Both the position numbers and the translations under genes were made by a program. DNA of 64,000 nucleotides, taken from assembly GCF_002812705.1 (NCBI RefSeq), contig NZ_CP025030.1, positions 310,001-374,000 on the forward strand, in the 5' to 3' direction. This document shows, piece by piece, positions 18,199 to 31,403 of the stretch; position 1 is the first letter of the stretch, and the number at the start of each line of letters is the position of its first letter. This stretch comes from Achromobacter spanius (GTDB taxonomy: Bacteria; Pseudomonadota; Gammaproteobacteria; Burkholderiales; Burkholderiaceae_B). The notes under the pieces were generated by a model, which was not told the origin of the DNA, did not search any database, and saw only the letters and a list, made by a program, of their open reading frames with translations.

Positions 18199-19176
18199 AT
18201 GCCTATGGAAGCTTCGACCGTCCAGCTCAATGACATCGCCTTGTTCGTAGAGGTTGCCAAGCGCAAGAGCTTCAGCCTGGCGGCGCGCGCGCTGGATATG
18301 CCCACGTCCACGCTCTCGCGGCGCATCAGCGAACTGGAACGCGCCATCGGGCTGCGGCTGATCAACCGCAATACGCGCAGGCTGGACCTGACCGAGGCGG
18401 GCGCGGCCTATATGCGCCGCTGCCAAGGGCTGATTGACGAGGCGCGGCTGGCGCATGAACAACTGCTGTCGCTGTCGGGCGGTCCGTCGGGCAACCTGCG
18501 CGTGTCCATGCCCTTCAGCCTGGCGATCTGGCTGCTGCCGGAAACCATCAAGGACTTCACCGACCGCTACCCGGACGTGGAATGCGAATTCGATCTGAGC
18601 ATGATGACCGCGTCCGACGCGCAAGGCACGCCGTTTGACGTGGTGCTGCGCTTTGGCCGCGACTCGGACTTTTCCACCGCCACGAGCGACAACGGCAATG
18701 GCAATGGCAATGGTGGCGCCTCCGGGCGTCCGGCCGGCGCCGTGGTGCAGGAACTGGTGTCGCTGGACAACTACCTGTATGCGTCCGACCGCTACCTGGA
18801 ACGCCACGGCGAACCCAAGACGCCCAGCGAACTGACGCAACACCAGTGCCTGCGCACCACCATCGACGACGCCCATTCGCACTGGACGCTGCACAACGGC
18901 ACCGTCAGCGAAGTGGTGCCGGTCAGCGGCCACCTGGCGGCCAACAACATGAGCATCGCCGGCATGCTGGCCGGGCTGGACCTGGCCATCACGCGCATGC
19001 CGCACTGCCAGGCGCTGGACCCGATCATCAAGCGCAACTCGCTCAAGCGGGTGCTGCCGGGCTGGTCCGTGGACCCGATCTCGATTTATGTGGTGTTCCC
19101 GTCAAGCATCCAACCCGCGAAGACGCGCGCGTTCATGGATTTCATTACCCCGAAGCTGGGGCCGGCGGGCGATTGA
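18199..19176 (+). CDS. LysR-family transcriptional regulator with an internal Asn-Gly repeat
   Basis: DNA-binding regulator of 325 residues. The winged helix-turn-helix is at residues 8-65 (FVEVAKRKSFSLAARALDMPTSTLSRRISELE), and the effector domain starts near 95. The frame runs upstream to 17965, but ATG 18199 places the helix-turn-helix at the normal distance from the N-terminus. An unusual DNGNGNGNGG stretch, encoded by a six-base repeat at 18691-18714, is inserted in the effector domain where relatives have a short loop. The target genes are not evident: the divergent neighbour is the glycosyltransferase. Confidence 0.85.
   Translation: MPMEASTVQLNDIALFVEVAKRKSFSLAARALDMPTSTLSRRISELERAIGLRLINRNTRRLDLTEAGAAYMRRCQGLIDEARLAHEQLLSLSGGPSGNLRVSMPFSLAIWLLPETIKDFTDRYPDVECEFDLSMMTASDAQGTPFDVVLRFGRDSDFSTATSDNGNGNGNGGASGRPAGAVVQELVSLDNYLYASDRYLERHGEPKTPSELTQHQCLRTTIDDAHSHWTLHNGTVSEVVPVSGHLAANNMSIAGMLAGLDLAITRMPHCQALDPIIKRNSLKRVLPGWSVDPISIYVVFPSSIQPAKTRAFMDFITPKLGPAGD
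18691..18714 (+). repeat. Hexanucleotide microsatellite AATGGC inside a LysR gene
   Basis: Four near-perfect copies of AATGGC (first copy AACGGC, last copy AATGGT) followed by GGC encode Asn-Gly repeats. The unit is a multiple of three, so copy-number change would lengthen or shorten the loop without a frameshift. Confidence 0.7.
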
Positions 19177-19210
19177 TAGAAGAACGCCCGCAAAGAAGTA
19201 CGCCCCCAAA

Positions 19211-19247
19211 GAAAAATCCCCGCAAGGCGCGAGCCCTGCGGGGATTT
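19211..19247. terminator. Bidirectional rho-independent terminator
   Basis: The arm AAAAATCCCCGCA pairs with TGCGGGGATTTTT across an 11-base loop. With A-tract on one side and T-tract on the other, it can stop transcription both from the LysR gene (ending 19176) and from the small gene on the minus strand (ending 19268). Confidence 0.85.
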
Positions 19248-19267
19248 TTCAAAACCAAGAGCGTTGA

Positions 19268-19396
19268 TTAGACGCGCTTGATCTTTTCCAGCATCTTGAA
19301 AACACCCTTGGGCGACTTGACGAACAAGCGCTTGAAGGCCTTGCCCAGGCAACGGCGTTCCAGGGTGTTACGACGCACGCGTTTGCGTTCAGCCAT
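19268..19396 (-). CDS. Small basic protein, 42 residues, function unknown
   Basis: A short gene encoding MAERKRVRRNTLERRCLG followed by a second basic, amphipathic half ending in KMLEKIKRV. About 17 of 42 residues are Lys or Arg, and there is one cysteine (C16). Support for it being real: a textbook ribosome site (AGGAGA, six bases before ATG), a stop followed 21 bases later by a strong terminator, and a plausible promoter upstream. Composition suggests nucleic-acid or ribosome binding. I do not recognise it as a ribosomal protein: it does not match L34, L36 or THX. It is a monocistronic gene on the minus strand between a LysR gene and kdgK. Confidence 0.7.
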   Translation of the reverse strand: MAERKRVRRNTLERRCLGKAFKRLFVKSPKGVFKMLEKIKRV

Positions 19397-19479
19397 GTTG
19401 ATTCTCCTGTTGATTTTGCGGAAATAAAGTCACCGCACAACCGGAAAGCTGGCTGGCGGAAAAATTCGGATAACTTGGC

Positions 19480-19510
19480 ATTTTAGCCTGAAATTTGAAG
19501 GCTGCGCCAA
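19480..19510 (-). promoter_or_regulatory. Candidate promoter of the 42-residue gene
   Basis: On the minus strand TTGGCG (19510-19505) and TAAAAT (19485-19480) are separated by 19 bases, a little long for sigma-70. The surrounding stretch is AT-rich against a GC-rich background and lies 84 bases before the start codon. Confidence 0.3.
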
Positions 19511-19583
19511 TGGCAGGGAAAAGGGACGATCAGGAACGGAACTGAATCCGTCCCCGTTACCGCCCTACCCTGCCGGACGGTGT

Positions 19584-20522
19584 TCAGCCGCCTGGCGATT
19601 TCAGCCGTTCGCGCACCTGTTCCGCGCGCGGAAGCGGGTCGACCGCGCCATAGCCCAGCGTGGACAGCGCCGCCGCGACGTTGGCGTAGCGCACCGCGTC
19701 TTCCCAGCTATCGCCCTGGCTGCGCCGCGCCAGCAGGCTGCCCGCGAAGCAGTCGCCCGCCCCGGTGGCGTCCACCGCGTCCACGCGCAGGGCGGCCACC
19801 GGCGTGCGCGTCTTGCCGTCGTCGATGATGGAACCGTCCTTGCCCAGCTTCAGCACCACCACGCCGGTTGCGCCGCCGTCGCGGATCCAGTCCAGCGTGC
19901 GTTCGGGGTCGTTGTTGCCGGTCAGGTGCTGCATGTCGTCCATGCTGGGAAGGAACAGATCGGCCTGGCGCATGGTTTCGCGCAGGATAGCGCGGGCGCG
20001 GTCAACCGGCCACAAGCGCAGCCGCAGATTGGAATCCAGGCTGACCTGGGTTTGCGCGGCATGGGCGCGTTCGATGGCGGCGAACACCGTGTCGCAGGCG
20101 CTGGTGCTGATCGCCAGGCTGATGCCCGACACATGCAGGAAGCGGCTGCGCTCGATCAGCCCGCTTTGCAGCAACGCCGGCGTCATCAGGCTGGCGGCCG
20201 AACCCCGGCGCAGGTAGCTGAAGGCGTGGCCGTCTGGTCCGTGCTGCACGAAATACAGGCCGGTGTGGGCGTCGTCATCGCTTTGCACGCCCGAGGTATC
20301 CACCCCTTCGGTTTTCCACAGGTCCAGGAATTGCGCGCCGAAGGCGTCGTTGCCCACCCGCGTCAGATAGGCGCAGCGCGCGCCCTGGCGGGCCGCCGCG
20401 ATGACGGCGTTGGACGTATCGCCGCCGTAGCCTTGCAGATACTGCATGTGGCCCTTCTGGGTCTGGTTCAGTTCGACCAGGGGTTCGCCCAGCGCGACGA
20501 TGTCGAAGTCGAAGTCAGCCAT
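19584..20522 (-). CDS. kdgK: PfkB-family sugar kinase, probable 2-keto-3-deoxygluconate kinase
   Basis: Ribokinase-fold kinase of 312 residues, expected to phosphorylate 2-keto-3-deoxygluconate to KDPG. The N-terminal GEPLVELNQ and glycine-rich GYGGDTSNAVIAAARQGA segments, and the C-terminal DAVDATGAGDCFAGSLL with the catalytic aspartate, are clear. Its start overlaps the end of the aldolase gene by eight bases, so the two are translationally coupled. KDPG made here is the substrate of that aldolase. ATG 20522 is chosen, because the open frame upstream is inside the aldolase gene. Confidence 0.88.
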   Translation of the reverse strand: MADFDFDIVALGEPLVELNQTQKGHMQYLQGYGGDTSNAVIAAARQGARCAYLTRVGNDAFGAQFLDLWKTEGVDTSGVQSDDDAHTGLYFVQHGPDGHAFSYLRRGSAASLMTPALLQSGLIERSRFLHVSGISLAISTSACDTVFAAIERAHAAQTQVSLDSNLRLRLWPVDRARAILRETMRQADLFLPSMDDMQHLTGNNDPERTLDWIRDGGATGVVVLKLGKDGSIIDDGKTRTPVAALRVDAVDATGAGDCFAGSLLARRSQGDSWEDAVRYANVAAALSTLGYGAVDPLPRAEQVRERLKSPGG

Positions 20523-21162
20523 GGGCGGCCTCGCGGGTGCGGGTGATTTGCGCCACCAGGGCGGCGGTGTCGCGCGCGGCGAACGCGGCCTTGTCATACA
20601 GATTGCTGCCGATGCCCACCAGCCCGGCGCCGGCCGCGAAATACGTGCCCATGTTGTCCTGCGTGATGCCGCCCGTGGGGCAGAAGATGGTGTCGGGGTA
20701 CACCGACTTGAGCGCGGCCAGATGCTTGGGGCCACCGGTGTCGGCCGGGAACACCTTCACCACGTCCACGCCCGCGCGGCGGGCCGCCAACACTTCGGTG
20801 GGCGTGAAGGCGCCCAGCAGGCACAGGGCGTCGGCGGCGTGCGCCAGGTCGACGATGTCGGTGGCCAGGGCGGGCGACACCAGGAAGTCGGCGCCGGCCA
20901 CCAGCGCGTCGCGCGCCTGGCTTTCGTCCAGCACCGTGCCCACGCCCAGCAGCAGGCTGGGGCCGTGCTTGTCGCGCAGCGCGCGCACCAGGTCGGTCAC
21001 GCCGGGAATCGTCCAGGTCAGTTCCAGGGTGGTGCAGCCGGCCGCCACGGCCACTTCGGCGGCATAGGCGGCGGTGGCGGCGTCGGTATAGCGCAGCACG
21101 GGCACGACCCGGGCCGCCAGCAAGGCGGAAAGCTTGGATGCAAGGGGGGCGGATGCGGTCAT
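20515..21162 (-). CDS. eda: 2-dehydro-3-deoxy-6-phosphogluconate aldolase
   Basis: Class I aldolase of 215 residues that splits KDPG to pyruvate and glyceraldehyde 3-phosphate. The Schiff-base lysine lies in GVDVVKVFPAD, preceded by GAFTPTEVLAARRAG and followed by CPTGGI, all family-typical. LELTWTIPG near the N-terminus holds the usual catalytic glutamate. It is the middle gene of iclR-eda-kdgK, 22 bases after the regulator. Related KDPGal aldolases cannot be told apart by eye. Confidence 0.88.
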   Translation of the reverse strand: MTASAPLASKLSALLAARVVPVLRYTDAATAAYAAEVAVAAGCTTLELTWTIPGVTDLVRALRDKHGPSLLLGVGTVLDESQARDALVAGADFLVSPALATDIVDLAHAADALCLLGAFTPTEVLAARRAGVDVVKVFPADTGGPKHLAALKSVYPDTIFCPTGGITQDNMGTYFAAGAGLVGIGSNLYDKAAFAARDTAALVAQITRTREAAHG

Positions 21163-21184
21163 GGAATTCCTCTGGGGCTGACGG

Positions 21185-22006
21185 TCAGGCGCCGCCGGCT
21201 GACACCGGCAAGACGGCAAGTTTGGCCACGGCGGCATCGCGCAGCCGCAGCAAGGGATCGATATAGGCGGATTGCGGGTCAGGCTGGCGCCGGAACAGCA
21301 GCGTGCTGACGCTGACGCCTGCCACGGGCCGGCCGGCCGCGTCGCAAAGCGCCACGCCATAGCAGACGATACCGGGTTCATTTTCCTGGTCGTCCATGGC
21401 GTAGCCACGGCCGCGCGCTTCGTCCAGCACGGCGCGCAAGGCAGGCAGGCTGGTGACGGTGCCGGGCATGCGCGCCGGCAGCGGCAGGCCGCGCAGCAGG
21501 CGTTCGCGCGCGGTCTCATCCAAGGCCGCCAGATACGCTTTGCCCACCGCACTGGAATGCAAGGCAACCGACGAGCCAACGCGCGACACCATGCGCACCG
21601 GGCCGGGGCTCTCGAGCTTGTCGATATAGATCATTTCGTGGCCGGCCGGCACGGCCAGATGCACGGTTTCGCCCGTGGCGTCGCGCAGCGCCTGCAAATC
21701 GGGCGCCAAGGCGGCACGCAGGTCAAATTGCGACCACGCGCGGCTGGCCAAGGACATCAGGCGCGTGCCCAGGCGATAGGCGCCGCCCGACTCGGTAACC
21801 ATGCCCTGCTCGGCCAGCGCCGCCACGATGCGGTAGACGGTGGGACGTGGATAACCGCAAGTGCGCGCGAGCAGCGCGGCCGTGGGAGGCTCGGGCGCGT
21901 CGGCCACGGCTTGCAGCACCGCCATGAATTTCGCGAACGCCGCGGCGCCCGCGACCTTGGTTTCCAACAAGTTCGTCCCCAGATCAAGACCCATGCGTGA
22001 TGACAA
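21185..22006 (-). CDS. IclR-family regulator of the eda-kdgK operon
   Basis: IclR-type regulator of 273 residues: winged helix at about 20-80 (FMAVLQAVADAPEPPTAALLARTCGYPRPTVYRIVAAL) and a C-terminal effector domain with HLAVPAGHEMIYIDKLESP. It is the first gene of its operon and probably responds to 2-keto-3-deoxygluconate or its phosphate, like KdgR (inference). A perfect 23-base palindrome lies 98 bases upstream. ATG 22006 and ATG 21994 are both possible starts; neither has a strong ribosome site. Confidence 0.87.
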   Translation of the reverse strand: MSSRMGLDLGTNLLETKVAGAAAFAKFMAVLQAVADAPEPPTAALLARTCGYPRPTVYRIVAALAEQGMVTESGGAYRLGTRLMSLASRAWSQFDLRAALAPDLQALRDATGETVHLAVPAGHEMIYIDKLESPGPVRMVSRVGSSVALHSSAVGKAYLAALDETARERLLRGLPLPARMPGTVTSLPALRAVLDEARGRGYAMDDQENEPGIVCYGVALCDAAGRPVAGVSVSTLLFRRQPDPQSAYIDPLLRLRDAAVAKLAVLPVSAGGA

Positions 22007-22075
22007 AGCGCCATCCAGTATGAATCTGCAGAATTCGCAAGCCTGACAGTACGAATATCAGACGAATCTGCGATA

Positions 22076-22091
22076 CTGTTTATTTGTACAG
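22076..22091. promoter_or_regulatory. Putative LexA (SOS) box
   Basis: CTGT-TTATTTGT-ACAG fits the CTGT-N8-ACAG LexA consensus, flanked by TA on the left. It lies 133 bases before the UvrA start, where SOS control of a repair gene makes sense. Confidence 0.6.
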
Positions 22092-22104
22092 CTACACCGC
22101 CTAA

Positions 22105-22127
22105 GCTTGTCCATATTATGGACAAGC
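22105..22127. promoter_or_regulatory. Perfect 23-base palindrome, probable operator
   Basis: GCTTGTCCATA, a central T, then its exact reverse complement. It lies between the divergent iclR and uvrA genes. Perfect 11+1+11 symmetry suggests a dimeric regulator; the IclR protein encoded 98 bases away is the nearest candidate. Confidence 0.6.
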
Positions 22128-22224
22128 GCCTCACAATATAGGCAATTATTCCATATCGCCGCGCTTGGAACCAGCGAAGGGTTATCGCTCGGGCAGGCGC
22201 CTACCTCACGCTACGATACCGTCC

Positions 22225-28032
<5,808 letters not shown>

Positions 28033-28037
28033 CAAGC

Positions 28038-29174
28038 ATGGATTGTCGTTTTGAAGACCGGCTGGCCGGCCGCGCGTTTCGGTTCGAGGGCTTTTGCTCC
28101 CGGATCGAGGCGCGCACCGCCGCCGACGTCGCGCCCGCGCTGGCGGCCATCGAGGCCGCGCGGCAACAGGGGCATTGGGTGGCCCTGTTGCTGGACTATG
28201 AACTGGGTGAATGGCTGCTGCCCGAAGCCACGCTGGCCGCGCCGGCCGGCCCCTGGACGCCCCCGCAAGACGACGGCCGGCCCCGGCTGACGGCGCTGGT
28301 CTTCGATCGCAAGGTGGACGAAGCGCCCTGGGACGCGCCGGACGCCGCCAGCGCCCCGGCCGCCATCAGCCTGCCCACGCCGCGCATGACCGAGGCCGAC
28401 TACGTGCGCCAGGTCGACGCCATACGCGGGCTGATCGAAGACGGCGAGCTGTATCAAGTCAATTACACCCAGCCGCTGGACCTGCAATACCAGGGCGATC
28501 CGGCCACCTTGTACCGGCGCATTGCCGCGCGCAACCCGGTCGCGCATGGCGCCTTCATTCAGGATGGCGAGCGCACGGTGCTGTCGTTTTCGCCTGAACT
28601 GTTTGTGCGACGTGAGGGCTCGCGGCTGACAACCCGCCCCATGAAAGGCACCGCGCCACGCCATCCCGACCCGATCGAAGACGCGCGCCTGGGCCAGGCC
28701 TTGCTGGCCAGCGAGAAGAACCGCGCCGAAAACCTGATGATCGTGGACCTGCTGCGCAACGACCTGGGCCGCCTGGCGCAGCCGGGTTCGGTCAAGGTGG
28801 ATGCGCTGTTTTCATTGGAACGCTACCCCACTGTGTGGACCATGACGTCCACAGTCTCCGCCGAGGCGCCGGGGGCCGGGCTGCAAGCGGTGTTGCATGC
28901 GCTGTTTCCTTGCGGGTCGATTACCGGCGCCCCGAAGGTGGCCGCGATGCGCCGGATCCGCCAAATGGAAGCTGCCCCGCGCGGTTTGTATTGCGGCAGC
29001 GTCGGCTGGCTGGCGCCAAATGGCGATTTTTCACTGAACGTCGCGATCCGCACGCTGGTGCTGGATGCGCACGGCCACGGCGTGTATAGCGTAGGCGGCG
29101 GGATCGTGCATGATTCCGACCCCGCGGAGGAATGGCAGGAATGCCATTGGAAAGCGCGGATATTGCGGGGTTGA
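28038..29174 (+). CDS. pabB: Aminodeoxychorismate synthase component I
   Basis: Makes 4-amino-4-deoxychorismate for folate synthesis, 378 residues. The PIKGT-type motif is RPMKGT, whose lysine (K203) marks PabB rather than anthranilate synthase TrpE. Later come NLMIVDLLRNDLGR and the GSITGAPKVAAMRRI chorismate-binding block. It begins five bases after uvrA. No pabA glutaminase gene is near, so the amidotransferase must come from elsewhere or ammonia is used. The pabC-like gene lies downstream across a repeat-filled gap. Confidence 0.9.
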   Translation: MDCRFEDRLAGRAFRFEGFCSRIEARTAADVAPALAAIEAARQQGHWVALLLDYELGEWLLPEATLAAPAGPWTPPQDDGRPRLTALVFDRKVDEAPWDAPDAASAPAAISLPTPRMTEADYVRQVDAIRGLIEDGELYQVNYTQPLDLQYQGDPATLYRRIAARNPVAHGAFIQDGERTVLSFSPELFVRREGSRLTTRPMKGTAPRHPDPIEDARLGQALLASEKNRAENLMIVDLLRNDLGRLAQPGSVKVDALFSLERYPTVWTMTSTVSAEAPGAGLQAVLHALFPCGSITGAPKVAAMRRIRQMEAAPRGLYCGSVGWLAPNGDFSLNVAIRTLVLDAHGHGVYSVGGGIVHDSDPAEEWQECHWKARILRG

Positions 29175-29219
29175 TGGAAGGGCGACGACGTGTCGGCGTG
29201 TGGGCGCAGCGGCGTGTTG

Positions 29220-29387
29220 GCCCATCGGCCCATCGGCGCAACGGCACATCGGCGCAACGGCGCATCGGCGCGTCGGCACATCGGCACATCGGCCCATCGG
29301 CACATCGGCACATCGGCACATCGGCCCATCGGCCCATCGGTACATCGGCGCATCGGCCCATCGGCCCATCGGCGCATCGGCGCATCG
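29220..29387. repeat. Minisatellite, 21 copies of an 8-base unit
   Basis: Twenty-one consecutive units of GCNCATCG (N mostly A, C or G; two units read GCGCAACG and one GCGCGTCG), starting 45 bases after the pabB stop. The period is not a multiple of three, so the peptides readable in every frame are artefacts. Confidence 0.92.
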
Positions 29388-29393
29388 GCAATC

Positions 29394-29555
29394 GTAGGAT
29401 GGGTGAAGCGCGCGATGGGGTGCGCAAGAACGCGAACGGTTGCCGCGCGTAACCCATCATCCACCGTTTGCGATGTATCCGGCGCCGATTGATGGGTTAC
29501 GCGCGATTGACGAAGGGGTTCTTGGGGCGGGCGTGCCGCGCTTCACCCATCCTAC
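29394..29555. repeat. Inverted pair of the GTAGGATGGGT short repeat
   Basis: Two copies of a roughly 70-80 base element in opposite orientation. The outer ends are a perfect 19-base inverted repeat beginning GTAGGATGGGTGAAGCGCG, and inner arms read GCGCGTAACCCATCAT and GATGGGTTACGCGCG. It directly follows the minisatellite. With the latter it fills the 457-base gap between pabB and the pabC-like gene, in which I see no gene. Confidence 0.85.
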
Positions 29556-29631
29556 GACCACGCCCCCGCAATCCACCACTCGGTAGTAGCATAGAGCGCG
29601 GTCCACAACCGCGATTTTCCAGGAGCGTCCC

Positions 29632-30264
29632 ATGCAACCCGAATTGATCGAGACCATCCTGGTCGATGCCGAACAGCGCGTGCCCTTGTTGGCACGCCAT
29701 CTGAAGCGCTTGGAAGCCGCCTGCAAGGATCTGGGTTATGCCTGGGCCGGGCGCGCCGTTGAAGGCGACATCATGATCGCCGCCATGGGTCTGGTCACGC
29801 CAGGCCCGCACCGGCTGCGCCTGCTGGTGGCGCGCGACGGCAGCCGCCATATCCAGACCGCCCCGCTGCCCCCGCTGCCCGCCGTGCAGGAAGTGATGCT
29901 GGCGCCCGAAACGCTGCGCTCGTCCGAACCGCTGCTGCGCTACAAGACCACGCACCGGCCCTGGTACACCAAGACCATCGAATGGCTGCCCGCGCATCCC
30001 AACATCTTTGACCTGCTCTACCTGAACGAACGCGGCGAGCTCTGCGAAGGCAGCCGCAGCAACGTCTACCTGCTGCTGGACGGCCGCTGGTACACGCCGC
30101 CCGTATCCAGCGGCTGCCTGCCCGGCGTGCAACGCGGTGAACTGCTGGACACCGCCAACGCAAGCGAGCGTGTGCTGACCCTGGCCGACCTGCACGACGC
30201 CGACGAAATCCGCCTGTCCAACGCGCTGCGCGGCTGGTTCACCGTCACGCTACGGGAAGCCTGA
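29632..30264 (+). CDS. pabC: Class IV aminotransferase fold protein, probable aminodeoxychorismate lyase
   Basis: PLP-dependent fold-type IV protein of 210 residues, expected to release pyruvate from aminodeoxychorismate to give 4-aminobenzoate. The PLP lysine is in LRYKTTHRPWY, and NERGELCEGSRSNVYLLLDGRWYTPP with SGCLPGVQR matches the cofactor phosphate region. It is shorter than E. coli PabC (about 270) because the N-terminal part is abbreviated. Context with pabB supports the role. Its last codons (TLREA, stop) are duplicated downstream in a 39-base tandem repeat. Confidence 0.8.
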   Translation: MQPELIETILVDAEQRVPLLARHLKRLEAACKDLGYAWAGRAVEGDIMIAAMGLVTPGPHRLRLLVARDGSRHIQTAPLPPLPAVQEVMLAPETLRSSEPLLRYKTTHRPWYTKTIEWLPAHPNIFDLLYLNERGELCEGSRSNVYLLLDGRWYTPPVSSGCLPGVQRGELLDTANASERVLTLADLHDADEIRLSNALRGWFTVTLREA

Positions 30265-30383
30265 CTCCCCTGCCGTCTCACCGCCGCGCTACGGGAAACC
30301 TGACTCCCCTGCCGTTTCACCACCACGCGACGCGAAACCTGACTCCCCTGCCGTTCACCGCCGCGCTGCGGGAAGCCTGCCCC
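30240..30383. repeat. 39-base tandem repeat at the end of pabC
   Basis: Three full units (starting 30240, 30279 and 30318) and a partial fourth (from 30356) of a 38-39 base sequence containing CTACGGGAAGCCTGACTCCCC. Unit one is the last codons and stop of pabC. Later units repeat that stop, and the fourth supplies the C-terminal end of the convergent LysR gene. Confidence 0.85.
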
Positions 30384-31293
30384 CTCCGTCCTGATCCGCG
30401 AACTGTTCCACCACCACCTGGCGCAGCCATTGATTGGCCGGCTCGCGGTGATTGCGCGCGTGCCAGAACACATTGATGACCGACTCGGGAATCTTCACCG
30501 GACAGGGCGCCGTCGCCAGCCCGAAGGGCGTACAGGCGCAATCGGCAAAGCGCCGCGGCACCACCGCGATCATGTCGGTGGCTTGCAGCACCGGCCCTAC
30601 CGCCATGAAGTGCGGCACCGTCAGCCGCAAGCGGCGGCGGATGCCGGCGCGGGCTATCACCTCGTCCACCACGCCATGCCCCGTGCCCTCGGACACAATC
30701 GCCACATGCTCGGCCGCGCGGAATTGCTTGGCCGTCACCCCCGAGCGGGCCAGCGGATGGTCGCGCCGAAAGATGCACACATAGGGCTGGCTGAACAGCT
30801 TGCGTTGAAAGAAGCCGCTTTGCAGACTGGGTAGAAAGCCCATGGCCAGGTCGATACGGCCGCGTTCCATTTCATCGCGCACATCAATCGACGTCGTACG
30901 CACCGTGCGTATCGTGACGCCCGGTGCGGCGGTGTCCAGGGCCCGCATCAAGCGCGGCAGGAAATAGGTTTCGCCCACATCGTTCACGCCGATCACAAAC
31001 GCCCGTTCGCTGCGCGCCGGGTCGAACACGGCGCGCGCGTTCAGCGTGCCATGCAACGCACCCAAGGCATCCGCAATGGGCTGCGCCAGCGCCTCGGCAT
31101 AAGGCGTGGGCACCATCCCGCGCGAGGTGCGCAGGAACAATTCATCGCCCAGAAGCTTGCGCAAGCGGCTCAGCGCATTGCTGACGCCGGGTTGCGAAAT
31201 ACCCAGGCTTTGCGCGGCGGCCGACACCCGGCCGTGCTTGTGCAGTTCGTTGAAGACGACCAGCAGGTTCAGGTCTACGTCTTTCAGGTTCAT
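30355..31293 (-). CDS. LysR-family regulator of the adjacent Rieske hydroxylase operon
   Basis: Regulator of 312 residues resembling the NahR/NodD branch: helix-turn-helix at about 10-65 (FNELHKHGRVSAAAQSLGISQPGVSNALSRLRKLLGDELF), effector domain with VNDVGETYFLPRL. NahR-type proteins answer salicylate and related aromatics. It is divergent from the Rieske operon (110-base gap), the classical arrangement for an activator of that operon. Its C-terminal residues are encoded by the 39-base repeat and may not be ancestral. Confidence 0.87.
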   Translation of the reverse strand: MNLKDVDLNLLVVFNELHKHGRVSAAAQSLGISQPGVSNALSRLRKLLGDELFLRTSRGMVPTPYAEALAQPIADALGALHGTLNARAVFDPARSERAFVIGVNDVGETYFLPRLMRALDTAAPGVTIRTVRTTSIDVRDEMERGRIDLAMGFLPSLQSGFFQRKLFSQPYVCIFRRDHPLARSGVTAKQFRAAEHVAIVSEGTGHGVVDEVIARAGIRRRLRLTVPHFMAVGPVLQATDMIAVVPRRFADCACTPFGLATAPCPVKIPESVINVFWHARNHREPANQWLRQVVVEQFADQDGGGRLPAARR

Positions 31294-31359
31294 GCGCTTG
31301 TCTCCACCAATATTGATGTTGGTGATGTCTTCTATTGATCAGATTCTATTTATTTATTT

Positions 31360-31375
31360 CATCGGCTGCCCGATG
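31360..31375. promoter_or_regulatory. Inverted repeat before the second Rieske operon
   Basis: CATCGG-CTGC-CCGATG, a perfect six-base inverted repeat 28 bases before ATG 31404. It could be part of a LysR site or a leader hairpin. The AATAGGAG ribosome site follows it. Confidence 0.35.
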
Positions 31376-31403
31376 ATGAAGCGATAAAAATAGGAGACAA
31401 ACC

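Noticed and set aside
19249..19440. 63-residue minus-strand frame overlapping the small basic gene
   Set aside because: Different frame from the one with ribosome site and terminator; composition is that of a shadow.
29110..29492. Three overlapping frames with HIGTSAHR-type peptide repeats
   Set aside because: Produced by the 8-base minisatellite, which reads similarly in every frame.
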